Below, piece after piece: positions 44,492-57,897 of a stretch of 64,000 nt of DNA (positions are counted from its first letter, which is position 1; every line of letters starts with the position of its first letter). Location: the NCBI RefSeq assembly GCF_000149955.1, contig NC_030994.1, positions 2,720,366 to 2,784,365 of the forward strand, read 5' to 3'. Origin of the DNA: Fusarium oxysporum f. sp. lycopersici 4287 (Eukaryota; Ascomycota; Sordariomycetes; Hypocreales; Nectriaceae). The notes below the pieces were generated by a model that was not told the origin of the DNA, made no database searches, and saw only the letters and a program-made list of their open reading frames with translations. The position numbers were made by a program, and so were the translations under genes.

Positions 44492-47400
44492 TTACTGTAA
44501 CATGATGTCCCTGATGTGCTTGATTCTGGTGTATATCTCCTCCCTTGATGATCCCATGTTCGACAGAAACTGTGGTAGGATGTAGTCGTAATCATCGCGT
44601 CTCTTGCCTTTCGTTATGCTCTTGAGCACAACTTTCATATGGTCAAAATCCTTCAGCCACTTGCCTAGTCGGTCGGTATCGGTAGGCGAATTCTGCTCTT
44701 GCTGCCTCACAAAAGAGAGGAGCGAAGCAGCAATCCCGGCGGCGATAGGCGTCGCTACCGATGTCCCGGACATGACACGAATGTTACTGTTGTGACCATT
44801 CGTACCGACAGGCCAGTGCGACTCAACATTCTCCCCGAGGAGAGAGAAGTTCACATCATCTTCTTCAGCCATCGGATTAAAGCCGGAAGGGACCCCGTTC
44901 CCATTGGATGAGTGTATGCAAAAGACCCCGCTATCTTTGGCTGGGAAAGCTCGACCGTGGTTTAGCCCGTCGTTTGACGCTGCTGCGAACATCAGTGTTT
45001 GCTTCTTTCCTGCATTCCGTATTGCTTCTTTCATATCCTCATGGAATTCCCGGATTCCAAAGGACATAGAGATAACATCCACCTCCCACACAGATACGGC
45101 GTGGTTGATGGCCTTACACAGTGTTAGTCAAAGGGCCCAAGAAAGTTGCACATCCTCAAGCTCGATCCGTGCCATAAGATATGCGCAAAGCTGCTGTCAG
45201 ACTTACCTTTGAGATGGCACTATAGCTGTCGCGACCTAGCGTTGCTTGGTTTGCGATTCTGGCTATATAAATCTCAGCGCACGTGGCAACCTTAAGCAAG
45301 AGACCAAGAGCATGGGTGCCGTGTCCAATTTCATCCTGATACTCCCCCTCATTCCGTCCGGCAACAAAGTTCTGGAATCCCTTTATCCGCGAATCAATGT
45401 TTCCTTCGTTGTTCCTCAAGAGCGGATGGGTAGGGTCGAAACCAGAGTCCAAAATTGCTATGCGCACCGGACCATCAACGCCAGACGCAGTGCGTGGCGT
45501 CCCTCCATGCGACATAAAGTCCTCATAGGGATCAACATACTGATAGATCGGCATCATCATTTTATCCATCCAACGATCTGATAATGGTTTTCTTCAGGGT
45601 TTGTCAGTTCGCACAACACGAAAACGCCTTGGAAGACAGCTTACTCTTGCACAGAGGCCATTTGATGGTTCGCATCAAAGAATTGTAAGCTCTGAGAAGC
45701 TTCAACAGGTATGTAGTGGCGAGGCAAGCCGGGAGTCTGCACTGTGCTGTACCGTCTTGCTGTGGTTTGCAGATCTGGAGACGGTAGGATCACGGGGGGT
45801 TCTGAAGTAGCTTTTGTGACTGACTCGCGCCTAGCTGTATGCTGTCGGATGACCTCGCAGCCATTCTTGCCCCAACAACGCTGGTTTTCGTAAGCACTCA
45901 AGCTCTGCAAGTTTTCTAAGTCTTTCAGCCACGTTTTGGGGAACTCGGATTCGAGTCTCTTCACCACGTTCTGGTAGAACAGCTTTTGAACGCTGGCGGA
46001 TTCAAATGTTGTATGCTCTCCAGCGGGTAGGTATTCCCATTGAAGGCATGCCTTTGTGGCAAGGTAATAGTCCATCCCGGCATCGACTTCGAGGTCTTTA
46101 AGGACTTCTAAACTGGTATAGTAAGCACTGTTGACAGTCTGACTAGCGTCTGGGTCGTCTTGCCAAGCTTCTATAGGTTTGCAATAATGAAGCTCGCACA
46201 ACAGGATACCAAGCGCGAGCACGCTGGCGTTAGGATGGACCATATGCTTAGCAGTGTCAATCTCGGCTTCATTTTCCCTGGCCACTGCTCTATTGGGCAT
46301 AGCAATGGGAACTCGCTTCATGTCCAGAAAGGGTTTCGTAATATCGGGAAGACTGTCTTCCCCCAACGGCTGAAAGAACTGTATGTTTGAATGGTTGAAG
46401 GTCGGTTGCACCCAAGGTGTTTCGAGGAAGGGAAGCAGCGCCGTTGCAAGGACGACAGCAAGTATTCGCTTTCCCATATGTGGCAAAACCGAGGTCCCAC
46501 CAGTCAGCTCCTGCTGGCGTTTGAAAAGAGCAGATAATGACACCATCTGTGGGTGGTGAGAGTCCCCAAAAGCTTTAGGCTGTGGACGAAGCCTCCTAAA
46601 CATTCCATTCTCAAACTTAAGATGCAGGCAAGTTTGTTGATCTAACGACTCTTTGATAGTCTGGCAGATATGCACAAAATCGGACAGCACACTAGGCGCG
46701 ATCTCTGATTTGTGTCCATACAGGTCGACTGCCTCGTCCCTAGACAAGTCATATTAGTCAATGGATTATCTTCGCGAGTAAGGCATTTACTTGATGGTGA
46801 TCTTTGCCTCCTGCAGCGAGACCTGCAGCAGTGATTGCACGCCAAAAAAGACTTCGAATGACGTCTCCAACGGCGAGCTTTTTCCCGGCGGAGGCAACGA
46901 GAGCCTGACGGTCAAGCGCGAGCATTTCTGACATACACACGTCCAGTGTGTCCGCAGCCCCTGATATAGCAACATGGACTGTTTTCTCGCCCGGATTGCA
47001 AAGTCTGCTTCAGGCGCATTCGCATCATCAACCGCGTCTGGGTTGTCTCGAACAATTACCCGGCGTTTCTTCGTGAGGGTTTCCATGCACTGGAACTCTT
47101 CGAGGACGGCGTCCTGGTCTCGCTTTCGTTTGCTCAAACGGATTGCTGCGTCGGACGGTCGACCTCCCTGTCCATCTGCCCGTTGAAGGATGTGATTGAC
47201 CGCTTCGAGGTTCGGGTACGGCGCCTCCTGGTTAAAGTTCTATCTCATTCTGCATCAGTGGTGGAAATCGTTGGCTGGGATCAGGCAGCTGACAAAGTCT
47301 ACATCCTGGTTCTTTTTGAGCTGTACGAGATTATTGAGCGCACGCAATGCGTTCGCTTGGTGCTGTGGGTCGAGACTCTCGAAGTCTTGGGTCTCGTACT

Positions 47401-47536
47401 GTAAAAAAGCATCCGTCCGTACCCAAGCGTTGCGCGCCTGCGATTCCACAGTCTGAGGAGTTGATCGTTCTGGCGACCACCCGGCTACATAACCCAGTAT
47501 CCTCCTGAACAAGCTGGCTTGTCCGTTCTGGTTCAT
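44492..47536 (-). CDS. DUF7580-subtilase (S8) protease, HET-Q2-like
   Basis: Five exons (47536-47303, 47239-46791, 46739-45645, 45591-45207, 45112-44492), phases consistent, 927 aa. Residues 1 to about 590 form a helical region of the DUF7580 type. It starts MNQNGQASLFRRILGYVAGW; later blocks are THWTCVCQKCSRLTVRLSLP, MGKRILAVVLATALLPFLET and LALGILLCELHYCKPIEAW. Residues about 635-900 are a subtilisin-like protease with a full triad. Asp (about 641) is in VRIAILDSGFDPTHPLL, His (about 683) in QDEIGHGTHALGLLL, Ser (about 839) in IRVMSGTSVATPIAAGIAAS. The oxyanion Asn is in LMFAAASNDGLNHGRAFP. There is no signal peptide, so it should act in the cytosol. Gene order and content match fungal gasdermin-protease pairs; the likely substrate is the neighbouring gasdermin-like protein. 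The first intron could use a nearby alternative donor. Confidence 0.9.
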
Positions 47537-48048
47537 AGTCGGCGCAATGTAGTCGCGGTCGTTGGACTCCGATGAGTTGTGACGGACGTCCCTCTAACCA
47601 AGCTGGATTGGAAACATGAAATCGAGGCGATCAAACCGTTCTGCGCCAGGCGCCTTATGTCGCTAGGGGACGGGGTCTTCCCGAACCGTCTCGTCTACCG
47701 CTGGCTGGGAAGTGTGCCGGTCGTTACCTCAGGACCCATCTTCTGCTTACACACGACTGTTTCTGAAACGATCCTCACCTTAAACATGTCTTGGCCAATC
47801 AGAGACGTCCACACCCCCGCTAGACTTCAGTAGGTGGTATCGGCTAACCGCCGAGGCGCTCAGGCACCCACAACGGGATCGAGCCGCTCCTAGCTGCCTT
47901 CTGTCCCTACTCCCCTTGGCCAATGCTCAAGGCCTCAAGCCTCCTCCTCATCCCCCTCCTCTTCCTGCAACATCAATGTCTGTCATCGAACCACTCCTTC
48001 GATCATACGAGGATTCGGTACAACCTGGAACAACTTCGCGCACTCATT
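47537..48048. other. divergent intergenic region, protease / PAQR gene
   Basis: About 510 bp. An ATG at 47923 is in frame with the PAQR gene and would add 42 residues with a hydrophobic stretch, but I read this as the 5' leader. Confidence 0.4.
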
Positions 48049-49168
48049 ATGACCGGGCCAGATACTATTAAGCAACGCCGCGCGCAGCCTGAGAACCTAA
48101 ACGGCGTAAAGCAGCCCATGGCCAATCCATCACCCACAACACGGACCATCACGTGGCACGATATTCCCGAGTGGCGGCGAGACAACAAATACATCCTCGC
48201 CGGCTATCGCCCGTTGGAAGCAGACTATTTGCAAGTCATCAAAAGTCTCACTTTCTTGCACAATGAGACCTGCAACGTGTATACCCATTTGATCGGCGCT
48301 GTGCTGCTGCCACTCTTTGCGGCCGCCATTCTCCGAACTATCTATGGGCCACAGTACATTGACGTCACAAGAACCGATTTTATCATGTTCAGTGTCTTCT
48401 TCTGTTCCGCCGAGAGCTGCCTGATTTTCAGCGCTATATACCATCTCATCGGAAGTCACTCACACGAGGTGGAACAATTCTGGCACCGGATGGATTTGCT
48501 AGGGATTGTCATCGTCACCGTTGGCACCTTTATCCCTGGGATCTACTATATCTTCAACTGCGAACCATTTCTGCAGAAGATTCATTGGACTATTGTTTGC
48601 CACCCGGGCCACTTAGATACACCCTCGGCTGTGAGAGGTGACAAGTCTTCGAAGCATGCTAACCAGGTCGTTAGGTTATACTTTGCGGATCTGCCACAGC
48701 GGCTCTCATCTCCATACCCAAGTTCAGGACGTTGCGATGGCGTAAGGTGAGGGTCGGCGCCTATGTGGCGCTCGGTGCGTCCGCTTTTATCCCCTTGTTG
48801 CACGGCGTACAGGTCTATGGGCTAGACTATATGCTCGAGTATTCGGGCATGAAATGGTACCTTGTCGAGCTCCTTCTATACGGAGGGGGCTGCGGCCTTT
48901 ATGCAGTACGAACATCTTGCTTTCCCTTCCCCGGCCTTTCCATGTTGAGAGAGCCATCTCTGACCTAGGAGTGCAGTTCCGAATCCCTGAGCGCTTTGCA
49001 CCAGGCCATTTTGACATCTGGTTCAGCTCACATCAGATCTTCCATGTATCGATTTTATGCGCCATGTACGTGCATACGGTTGCGTTAACGCAGGCTTTCA
49101 CAGCGTGTCATACCTTAGACATATGCCACATTCAGTCTGTTCATCAAGCTAGGGGCACAAAGTTGTAA
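48049..49168 (+). CDS. PAQR / hemolysin III-family membrane protein (Izh-like)
   Basis: Three exons (48049-48594, 48675-48905, 48977-49168) give 322 aa. Family blocks: TITWHDIPEWRRDNKYILAG, then GYRPLEADYLQVIKSL, LHNETCNVYTHLIGAVLLPL, CLIFSAIYHLIGSHSHEVEQ and the C-terminal PERFAPGHFDIWFSSHQIFH. The conserved Asp and His residues of the PAQR fold (E-x2-N-x3-H, S-x3-H, H-x3-H) are visible. Seven membrane segments are expected. Yeast relatives (Izh1-4) act in zinc and lipid homeostasis; adiponectin receptors are animal relatives with ceramidase activity. The ATG at 48049 fits the family start better than 47923. The first intron's donor (GTTTGC) is unusual. Confidence 0.85.
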
Positions 49169-49634
49169 GGGCCGGGGATCAGGATCAAGAAGATGCGAGT
49201 GGCATGCTTTCGTTCCAATATTTTCTATCGCAATCACGGGGCCGAGCCGGTCAGATGGGAATTACAAATTAGGAATTAGGAATTTAGTTGCCAGTCAACT
49301 AACGGGATCTAAAGGAACACTTCAATCTCTCATAAGATTCTACTATATAAACTGGTTAAATTGAGTAGTGCCTGTGGGTCTGACCCAGCGCGTTTATTCG
49401 ACCAATGGTGCTATTCAGCAGATGTTTATGCCTTTAGTAGTTAGTCGGAATTACAGGGCCAAGCACGCCATAACCTCCAGACCTGCAGGGGCCACACTCC
49501 CTAAACCACAGCCACACCGACGTCACTCCTCATTCCACCAAACCATCTTACACGATACCCAACGATAAGAAACCCAAATAAACAGAACAAACTTTGTCAA
49601 CAAAAAAGACTCGCCCATCGGGGTTGGAGCAACC
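49169..49634. other. intergenic
   Basis: 3' region of the PAQR gene and promoter of the MFS gene. Contains AATTAGGAATTAGGAATTTAG near 49267-49287. No gene seen. Confidence 0.35.
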
Positions 49635-51564
49635 ATGTTGTCAAGGTTTTTCGACCGCTCGTATGCCGCAGCCATGTCGTCCCGCGGAGAGTACCAACCC
49701 CTCCCAAACAATGATGAACCGGAAAGCAACACCATGGAGGGACGAGATGTCAGAGCTGAGAATTATCGCGATGCAGCGGCTATGCTGCTCATCAAAATGG
49801 GACGTTCGCCAGATGAGCAGATCACCATTTCGCCAGCTGATGATGCCCGGATTCTACGGCGTATTGACATTGCGTTACTGCCCCTCATGCTCTCAGTGTA
49901 CTTCCTCCAAGCTTTAGACAAAGCAACATTATCATACGCCTCAATATTCGGCCTTATCGAAGACACCAACCTCGAAGGCGATCAATACTCATGGCTCGGA
50001 AGTATTGTGTATCTCGCGCAATTAATAATGCAACCACCGCTCGCCCTCGCGCTAGTCAAGTTACCCATCGGAAAACTCACGAGCGCTATGGTGTTGGCGT
50101 GGGGAGTCACGCTTGTTCTGATGACTTGGGCGAGCAATTTCAAGACATTGATGGTTGCGAGGTTCTTTCTGGGTGCGTTTGAAGCTAGTATTGGACCGAG
50201 CTTTATTGCGATTACGCAGATGTGGTGGAGGAGAAGGTATGTCTGGTGGGTTGATGGTGTGAGATGTTACTAATGTTTTGAAGAGAGCAGACGTTGAGAA
50301 TTGGATCGTGGTATTGTATGAATGGGTTGACGTGGGTGGTGAGTGTGATGTTCTTTATTGATAGCCCGAGCTAATGCTTCACAGCTCGGGAGTCTCATTA
50401 CTTATGGACTCGCACATATTGATTCCAAGATGAAGCCCTATCAGGTATACCAAACTCACTCTTTTCCATGTCGCTGTACTTACACCAATAGATCATATTT
50501 CTCTTCTTCGGCGCAATCACAGTAGGAGTGTCCTTCGTCATGTTCTTCTGGATGCCCGATTCACCCACCGAAGCCAAGTTTCTCACCGACGAAGACAAGA
50601 TCATTGCAATCGAGCGTCTTCGCAATAACCAAATGGGTGTCATGTCTCGCGAGTGGAGGATTTCTCATGTTGTTGAGACTTTGAAGGACCTCAAGACATG
50701 GTGCTGGGTTGCCATGATCTTTTGCATCTCCGTACCTTCAAATGGCATCTCGACTTTCGGGCCTTTGATCATCAAGTCATTTGTGTCGGATCCCTTTGAG
50801 ACGATGTTATTCAACGTCCCTGTTGGTGTTTCGCACATCATCGCTGTGTCGGCGAGTGCTTATGTCGCCATGAAGTGGAAGCTCAAGGGCCCGGTCATCG
50901 TTATGCTGTGTATCCCTCCCATCGTTGGATGCGCCATTCTCTTACACTTTGCGCATAATCTTGAGAACAAGGGGGTTTTGCTGGCTGGCTATTTCTGCTT
51001 GTGCACATACACTGGTATCAGTGAGTATCTCCTCATCTCTTGTCACGCTTCACCTAACAGCATTCAGCACCCTTGATTTACTCATGGTCATCACAAAACA
51101 CAGCCGGCGACACAAAGCGCAAGTCCACATCAGCACTCATCTTCATCAGCGCCTCAGCCGGCAACATTATCGGTCCTCTACTCTACTCTCCCGATGAAGC
51201 ACCAGCTTACACCCGCGGTCTTCGCGCGAACCTCGCACTCTACATCATCGTTATCGCTCTCGTGGTACTCACTTCTCTGCACCTCACTCGACTGAACCGC
51301 CTTCACAGCCAGCGCAGAGTCGCGCTTGGAAAGAGTGCCGTGCTTGTCGATCGAAGTCTGGAGACGGCGGAAGAGGTGGAGAGGATAGAGCATATGGAGA
51401 GATCATTGCGTGGAGGGGTACTGCGTGAGGCGGAAGAGAATGAGGATGATAGGGTTACTGAGTCGGGAGATTTGGAAAGGGATAGAGCGGATCGGAAGGA
51501 TGAAGATAAAGGCTTTGATGATATCACGGATTTGGAGAATGAGGATTTCTTGTTTGTGTTTTGA
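49635..51564 (+). CDS. MFS transporter, Dal5/allantoate permease (anion:cation symporter) family
   Basis: Five exons (49635-50236, 50284-50338, 50385-50444, 50492-51020, 51068-51564) give 580 aa. A polar N-terminus leads to DDARILRRIDIALLPLMLSV, then YFLQALDKATLSYASIFGL, the usual start of the Dal5-type permeases. Twelve membrane segments can be traced, with PIGKLTSAMVLAWGVTLVLM, ARFFLGAFEASIGPSFIAIT and MPDSPTEAKFLTDEDKIIAI, all family marks. The C-terminal tail after the last segment is long, charged and Glu/Asp-rich. Substrates in the family are organic anions such as allantoate, ureidosuccinate, nicotinate or biotin; which one is unknown here. Confidence 0.9.
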
Positions 51565-52329
51565 TACCCTGGCACAGGAATATTCAATGACGTTGCGACT
51601 GTTCACATAGAGATACAAAGATTCAGTATCAAAATTTACATCTTTCTTCAACAATCCGAAGGCAACGATACTCAAGTATTTGCGCTATTCTCAGACTGAT
51701 CCGCCAAGCTGCCAATGCCGTTCAGTCCCGTCGTCTGGTGCGTTGTCTAGCTCATGCATTTACCCCAGCTGCCTGGGCTTAAGGAGCATAAAAAAGCTTG
51801 GGATCTTGAGCAAAGACGCCAAAAGTAATTCGTCAGGTATTGTCACATATTGCCCTGTAGCTGCCTCAGTATTTTAGTCACTTAGCGTCGATTTCTTACC
51901 CCTCTAGCCAGGGACGCAGCATTGCCACGATTGTAGCACCGCCACTCTTGGCCGCTCAGACCCAAAAGCAAGTCAAGCCGCAGATGACGACGCAAAAACA
52001 TGGATTGGAAGTTGGACATGAAGAGCTGAAACTGGTCAGTGAATTGCTGAGTAAGAGGCTTGGATGCCTCCACGTTTCTTATATCTGACTATTTGTTTGC
52101 TACACCTTCAAGACCTACTCAATTCACTTCGTTATTCACTTGTTCTTTGAAGCTGAAGTGATTCCCCACCTCCAGCCCCTCCAAGTGCCCCTCCATCATC
52201 ACGGATATTCCACAAAGACAACGAGCTGGGCATTGTACCTGGTCAAGTGTCCTTCTTATAACCTCCCTTCTCATTGCATTGATCGCAGTATTTCTATCCA
52301 ATACCTTTACGTCTATTACTTCAGTCAAA
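51565..52329. other. intergenic
   Basis: 3' region of the MFS gene and promoter/5' leader of the chitinase. Pyrimidine-rich before 52330. No gene seen. Confidence 0.35.
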
Positions 52330-53628
52330 ATGGGTGGTGGTCCTGAAGGTTTCCGCACCGTCGCTTACTTTGTCAACTGGTATGAAACTACCCTGTATCG
52401 AGACATTGAACTCAGCTAACGAGAACAGGGCCATTTATGCCCGACAGCATCGTCCTCAAGATCTTCCCGTAGAGAACCTCACACATGTTCTCTACTCATT
52501 CGCCAATGTCCGCAGCGACTCTGGCGAAGTGTAAGTCACAACCAACGCTCATCTCAATGCAGCCCAGCTAACATCATCAGCCATCTCACCGACTCATGGG
52601 CCGATACTGACATTCACTGGGATGGCGACTCCTGGAATGACCAAGGCACCAACTTATACGGCTGTATGAAGCAGCTCAACCTTCTCAAGCGTCGTAACCG
52701 CAACCTTAAGGTTCTTCTCAGTGTTGGAGGATGGACCTACAGCAGTAACTTCAAGGCTCCTGCCAGCACACCCCAAGGACGCGATACCTTCGCCAAGAGC
52801 TGCGTTGACCTTCTCAAGAACCTCGGATTCGACGGTATCGACATTGATTGGGAGTACCCTCAGAACGCAGATGAGGCTAGAGATTACGTTGAGCTGCTTG
52901 CTGCGGTTCGATGTGAGATGGATGCTTATGCCCAGACTTTGAGCCAGCCTTATCATTTCGAACTGACCGTTGCTTGTCCCGCTGGCGCGACAAACTTCCA
53001 GAAGCTCGACATTCGTGGAATGGATCGATATCTTGATTTCTGGAATCTGATGGCCTACGATTATGCTGGGTCTTGGGACTCTGTTGCTGGCCACCAGGCG
53101 AACTTGTACCCATCTCCCGACAACCCCCAATCAACACCCTTCTCTACATCCGCCGCCATCGACTTCTACGTTCGCAGCGGCGTATCCCCTGGGAAAATCG
53201 TTCTCGGCATGCCCCTCTACGGCCGAGCTTTCGAGAACACCGACGGTCCAGGCCGCCCCTACCAAGGCGTAGGTGGAGGAACCTGGGAAGCTGGTGTCCA
53301 CGACTACAAGAAACTTCCCCTCGAGGGTGCTACAGAGTATGGGGACAGAGGATGCTGCGCAAGCTACTGCTACAACCCCCAGACACGAACCATGGTCACA
53401 TACGACACGCCGCGAGTTGCCTGGGACAAGGCGGAGTATGTCAAGAAGTGGAAGCTCGGAGGTGCAATGTGGTGGGAGAGCAGTGCGGACAAGACTGGTG
53501 AACAAAGTCTGATCACGACTGTTGTGAATGGGTTTGGTGGACCGGGTGCACTTATGAGGCAGGATAATTGCATTGAGTATCCTGCGAGTAAGTATGATAA
53601 CTTGCGAAATGGATTCCCAGACAATTGA
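52330..53628 (+). CDS. GH18 chitinase without signal peptide
   Basis: Three exons (52330-52379, 52429-52530, 52581-53628) give 399 aa. A GH18 TIM barrel starting almost at once: [20 protein letters not shown], then [16 protein letters not shown], the substrate-binding [17 protein letters not shown], and the catalytic motif [13 protein letters not shown] (D-x2-D-x-D-x-E complete, Glu the acid). [17 protein letters not shown] and [13 protein letters not shown] are further family blocks; [20 protein letters not shown] closes the barrel. It degrades or remodels chitin. Related fungal endochitinases start with a secretion signal; this start (MGGGPEG) has none, so it may act inside the cell or leave by another route. 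No chitin-binding module is present. Confidence 0.93.
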
Positions 53629-53999
53629 GGCGAAGTGGATTTGGTGGGTCAGGGAGTAAGATGAGCGTTGAGTTAGGTTGACGCTTTCACTCTTGGGAGA
53701 AACATAAGTAAATGAACAGTATGAATAAATCACGGCCTCAACAAGAATGAACCAAGACAAAATATTGAGTTCACGAATACTTTTGCATGCTTCATCTCAT
53801 AAAGTCTCATCGAATCGATGCTGGCTAGATCCATCCACGTGACCATTCACTAGCCACACCAGCCTCAACTGGTCCGTGCGCAAGCTGCCAGAAAATTTCC
53901 ACCTGGAAAAAAAGTGTGAAAATCTTAAGCCTCGAGCCATCACCAAACCCATTCGACGCGGAATCATTCCCAATTGCGGCACCGGCAGGGAACGACAAG
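53629..53999. other. intergenic
   Basis: 3' region of the chitinase and promoter of NOP56. No gene seen. Confidence 0.35.
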
Positions 54000-55654
54000 A
54001 TGTCGCACATCGACTACGCTCTATACGAATCCCCCGTGGGCTATGCCCTCTTCAAGGTGGTGCATCAGCAGGATGCGGTGGGCCTGAAATTGAAGGAGAC
54101 TCAGGCCGCCGTCAACGACCTCGCCAAGTTCGGCAAGATGGTCAAGCTGGCCAACTTCAGCCCTTTCAGGTATTTCCAACTCGGGTGTGCGATGCTGATG
54201 GACGCGCGATAACTGACACTTCAAAAAAGGGGTCACGTCGAGGCTCTTGAGAACATTAACCTCGTTACTGAGGGTATCGTCTCGGACTACCTCAAGTCTG
54301 TCCTCGAACTCAACCTTCCCCAGACAAGCGGCAAGAAGACCAAGGTCGTTCTCGGTGTTTCCGAGAAGAACCTTGCTGGCGCGATCAAGGGCCTCTTCCC
54401 CGGCCTCGAGTGCGAGACTGCCGATACCTCTGACATTGTCGGCGACGTTATTCGCGGTATCCGACTCCACGCCGACAAGCTTCTCGGTGGACTCAAGTAC
54501 GGCGATGTCGAGAAGGCCGGTCTGGGTATGGGTCACGCCTACTCCCGTGCCAAGGTCAAGTTCAGCGTCACCCGCAACGACAATCACATCATCCAGGCCA
54601 GCGCGACCATCGACTTCCAGGACAAGGGCGTCAACCAGTTCTTCATGCGCGTTCGCGAGTGGTACGGATGGCACTTCCCTGAGCTGATCAAGATTGTCTC
54701 CGACAACTACACCTACTGCAAGCTTGTTCTGGCCATTGGCGACAAGAAGAGCTTGAACGATGACAAGCTTCACGACATTGCTGCCCTCGTTGGTGAGGAT
54801 GGTGAGAAGGCTCAGGCCATCATTGACGCCGCCAAGGTCTCCATGGGTCTCGACATCTCTGCTGCTGATCTCGAGATTGTCCACGGCTTCGCTGAGGCTG
54901 TTGTCAAGCAGGCCGACAACCGCAAGTCCACCTCCGCCTACCTCGAGAAGAAGATGTCCGACATCGCCCCCAACCTGCAGACTCTCATTGGCACTCCCGT
55001 TGCCGCCCGCCTCATCTCTCACGCTGGTTCTCTGACCAACCTCTCCAAGTACCCTGCCTCTACTCTCCAGATCCTCGGTGCCGAGAAGGCTCTTTTCCGT
55101 GCTCTCAAGACCAAGAGCAACACCCCCAAGTACGGTCTCATCTACCACAGCAGCTTCATTGGCAAGGCTGGTCCCAAGAACAAGGGTCGCATTTCTCGAT
55201 ACCTCGCCAACAAGTGCAGTATGGCCAGCCGTATCGACAACTTCTCTGAGGAGCCCTCAACCCGCTTCGGTGAGGCTCTCAAGCAGCAGGTCGAGGACCG
55301 ATTAGAGTTCTACGCCACTGGCAAGAAGCCCGCCAAGAACACCGATGTCATGGTATGTGTATTCTGAAGCGCAATCACTGATCAATGCTAACTATTCTAC
55401 AGAAGGGTGTTATGGACCTCCTCGACGACGGTGATAATGCTGGCTCCGACGAGGAGATGGCTGACGCTCCTGAGCCCGAGACCAAGAAGTCCAAGAAGGA
55501 GAAGAAGGACAAGAAGGAGAAGAAAGAGAAGAAAGAGAAGAAGGAGAAGAAGGAGAAGCGCAAGAGGGATGAGGAGGAAGCCGACGCCGTGAAGGAAGAC
55601 GGCGAGAAGAAAAAGAAGAAGAAGAGAAAGTCCAAGGCTGCGGATGACGAGTAG
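54000..55654 (+). CDS. NOP56: nucleolar protein Nop56, box C/D snoRNP core
   Basis: Three exons (54000-54169, 54230-55352, 55403-55654) give 514 aa. Core protein of box C/D snoRNPs, which guide 2'-O-methylation of rRNA. The N-terminal NOP5NT domain starts MSHIDYALYESPVGYALFKV. A coiled-coil region and then the Nop domain follow (DIAPNLQTLIGTPVAARLIS, then GSLTNLSKYPASTLQILGAE, then SNTPKYGLIYHSSFIGKAG). The N-terminal YESPVGYALF separates it from Nop58. The tail is Lys/Glu-rich with KKEKK repeats, as usual for this protein. High use of C-ending codons fits strong expression. The long frames on the opposite strand are shadows of this. Confidence 0.96.
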
Positions 55655-55756
55655 AGCTCTTCCTATTGTTTGAGAGCGTCTGGTTTATGCTGTCGCCTCG
55701 GCAGAGCGTTCCAGGAACACGGATAATGGGAGATGCATCTTCAGTCATGATAGACG

Positions 55757-55915
55757 TTGCGCAAGGGTAGTCGGACTCTGGTCAACGTCTCCCGCCCAGC
55801 AAAATCTCCTCGCGCGGAGTCTCACACGACTCGCTCCAACAGAAGCACCGCCCTGTCTCAGGGCGGCGAAAGCGATGGATGGCGCGGGAGACTTGCTTCC
55901 AGGGCCCTTGCGCAA
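55757..55915. ncRNA. nested inverted repeats: candidate structured RNA or small mobile element
   Basis: Three nested perfect pairings: TTGCGCAAGGG (55757) with CCCTTGCGCAA (55905-55915), GTCTCCCGC (55787) with GCGGGAGAC (55884), and CCGCCCTG (55848) with CAGGGCGG (55859-55866) closing a three-base loop. GAGTC/GACTC can add a small hairpin. It lies about 100 bp after the NOP56 stop codon. A run of five T follows about 15 bp after the outer stem. No known RNA class fits and the strand is unknown. Confidence 0.4.

Positions 55916-57897
<1,982 letters not shown>

Noticed and set aside
43553..47536. Caspase-like or CHAT protease as gasdermin partner
   Set aside because: The partner has an unmistakable subtilisin Asp/His/Ser triad, not a His/Cys dyad.
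54021..55148. 375-aa open frame on the minus strand
   Set aside because: It is the exact antisense of NOP56, which has clear family sequence and splice sites; the Leu/Val/Gly-rich content is a codon shadow.
55757..55915. Known small RNA (SRP, RNase P/MRP, spliceosomal snRNA, U3)
   Set aside because: None of the conserved signatures of those RNAs that I know is present, so only a candidate structured element is claimed.
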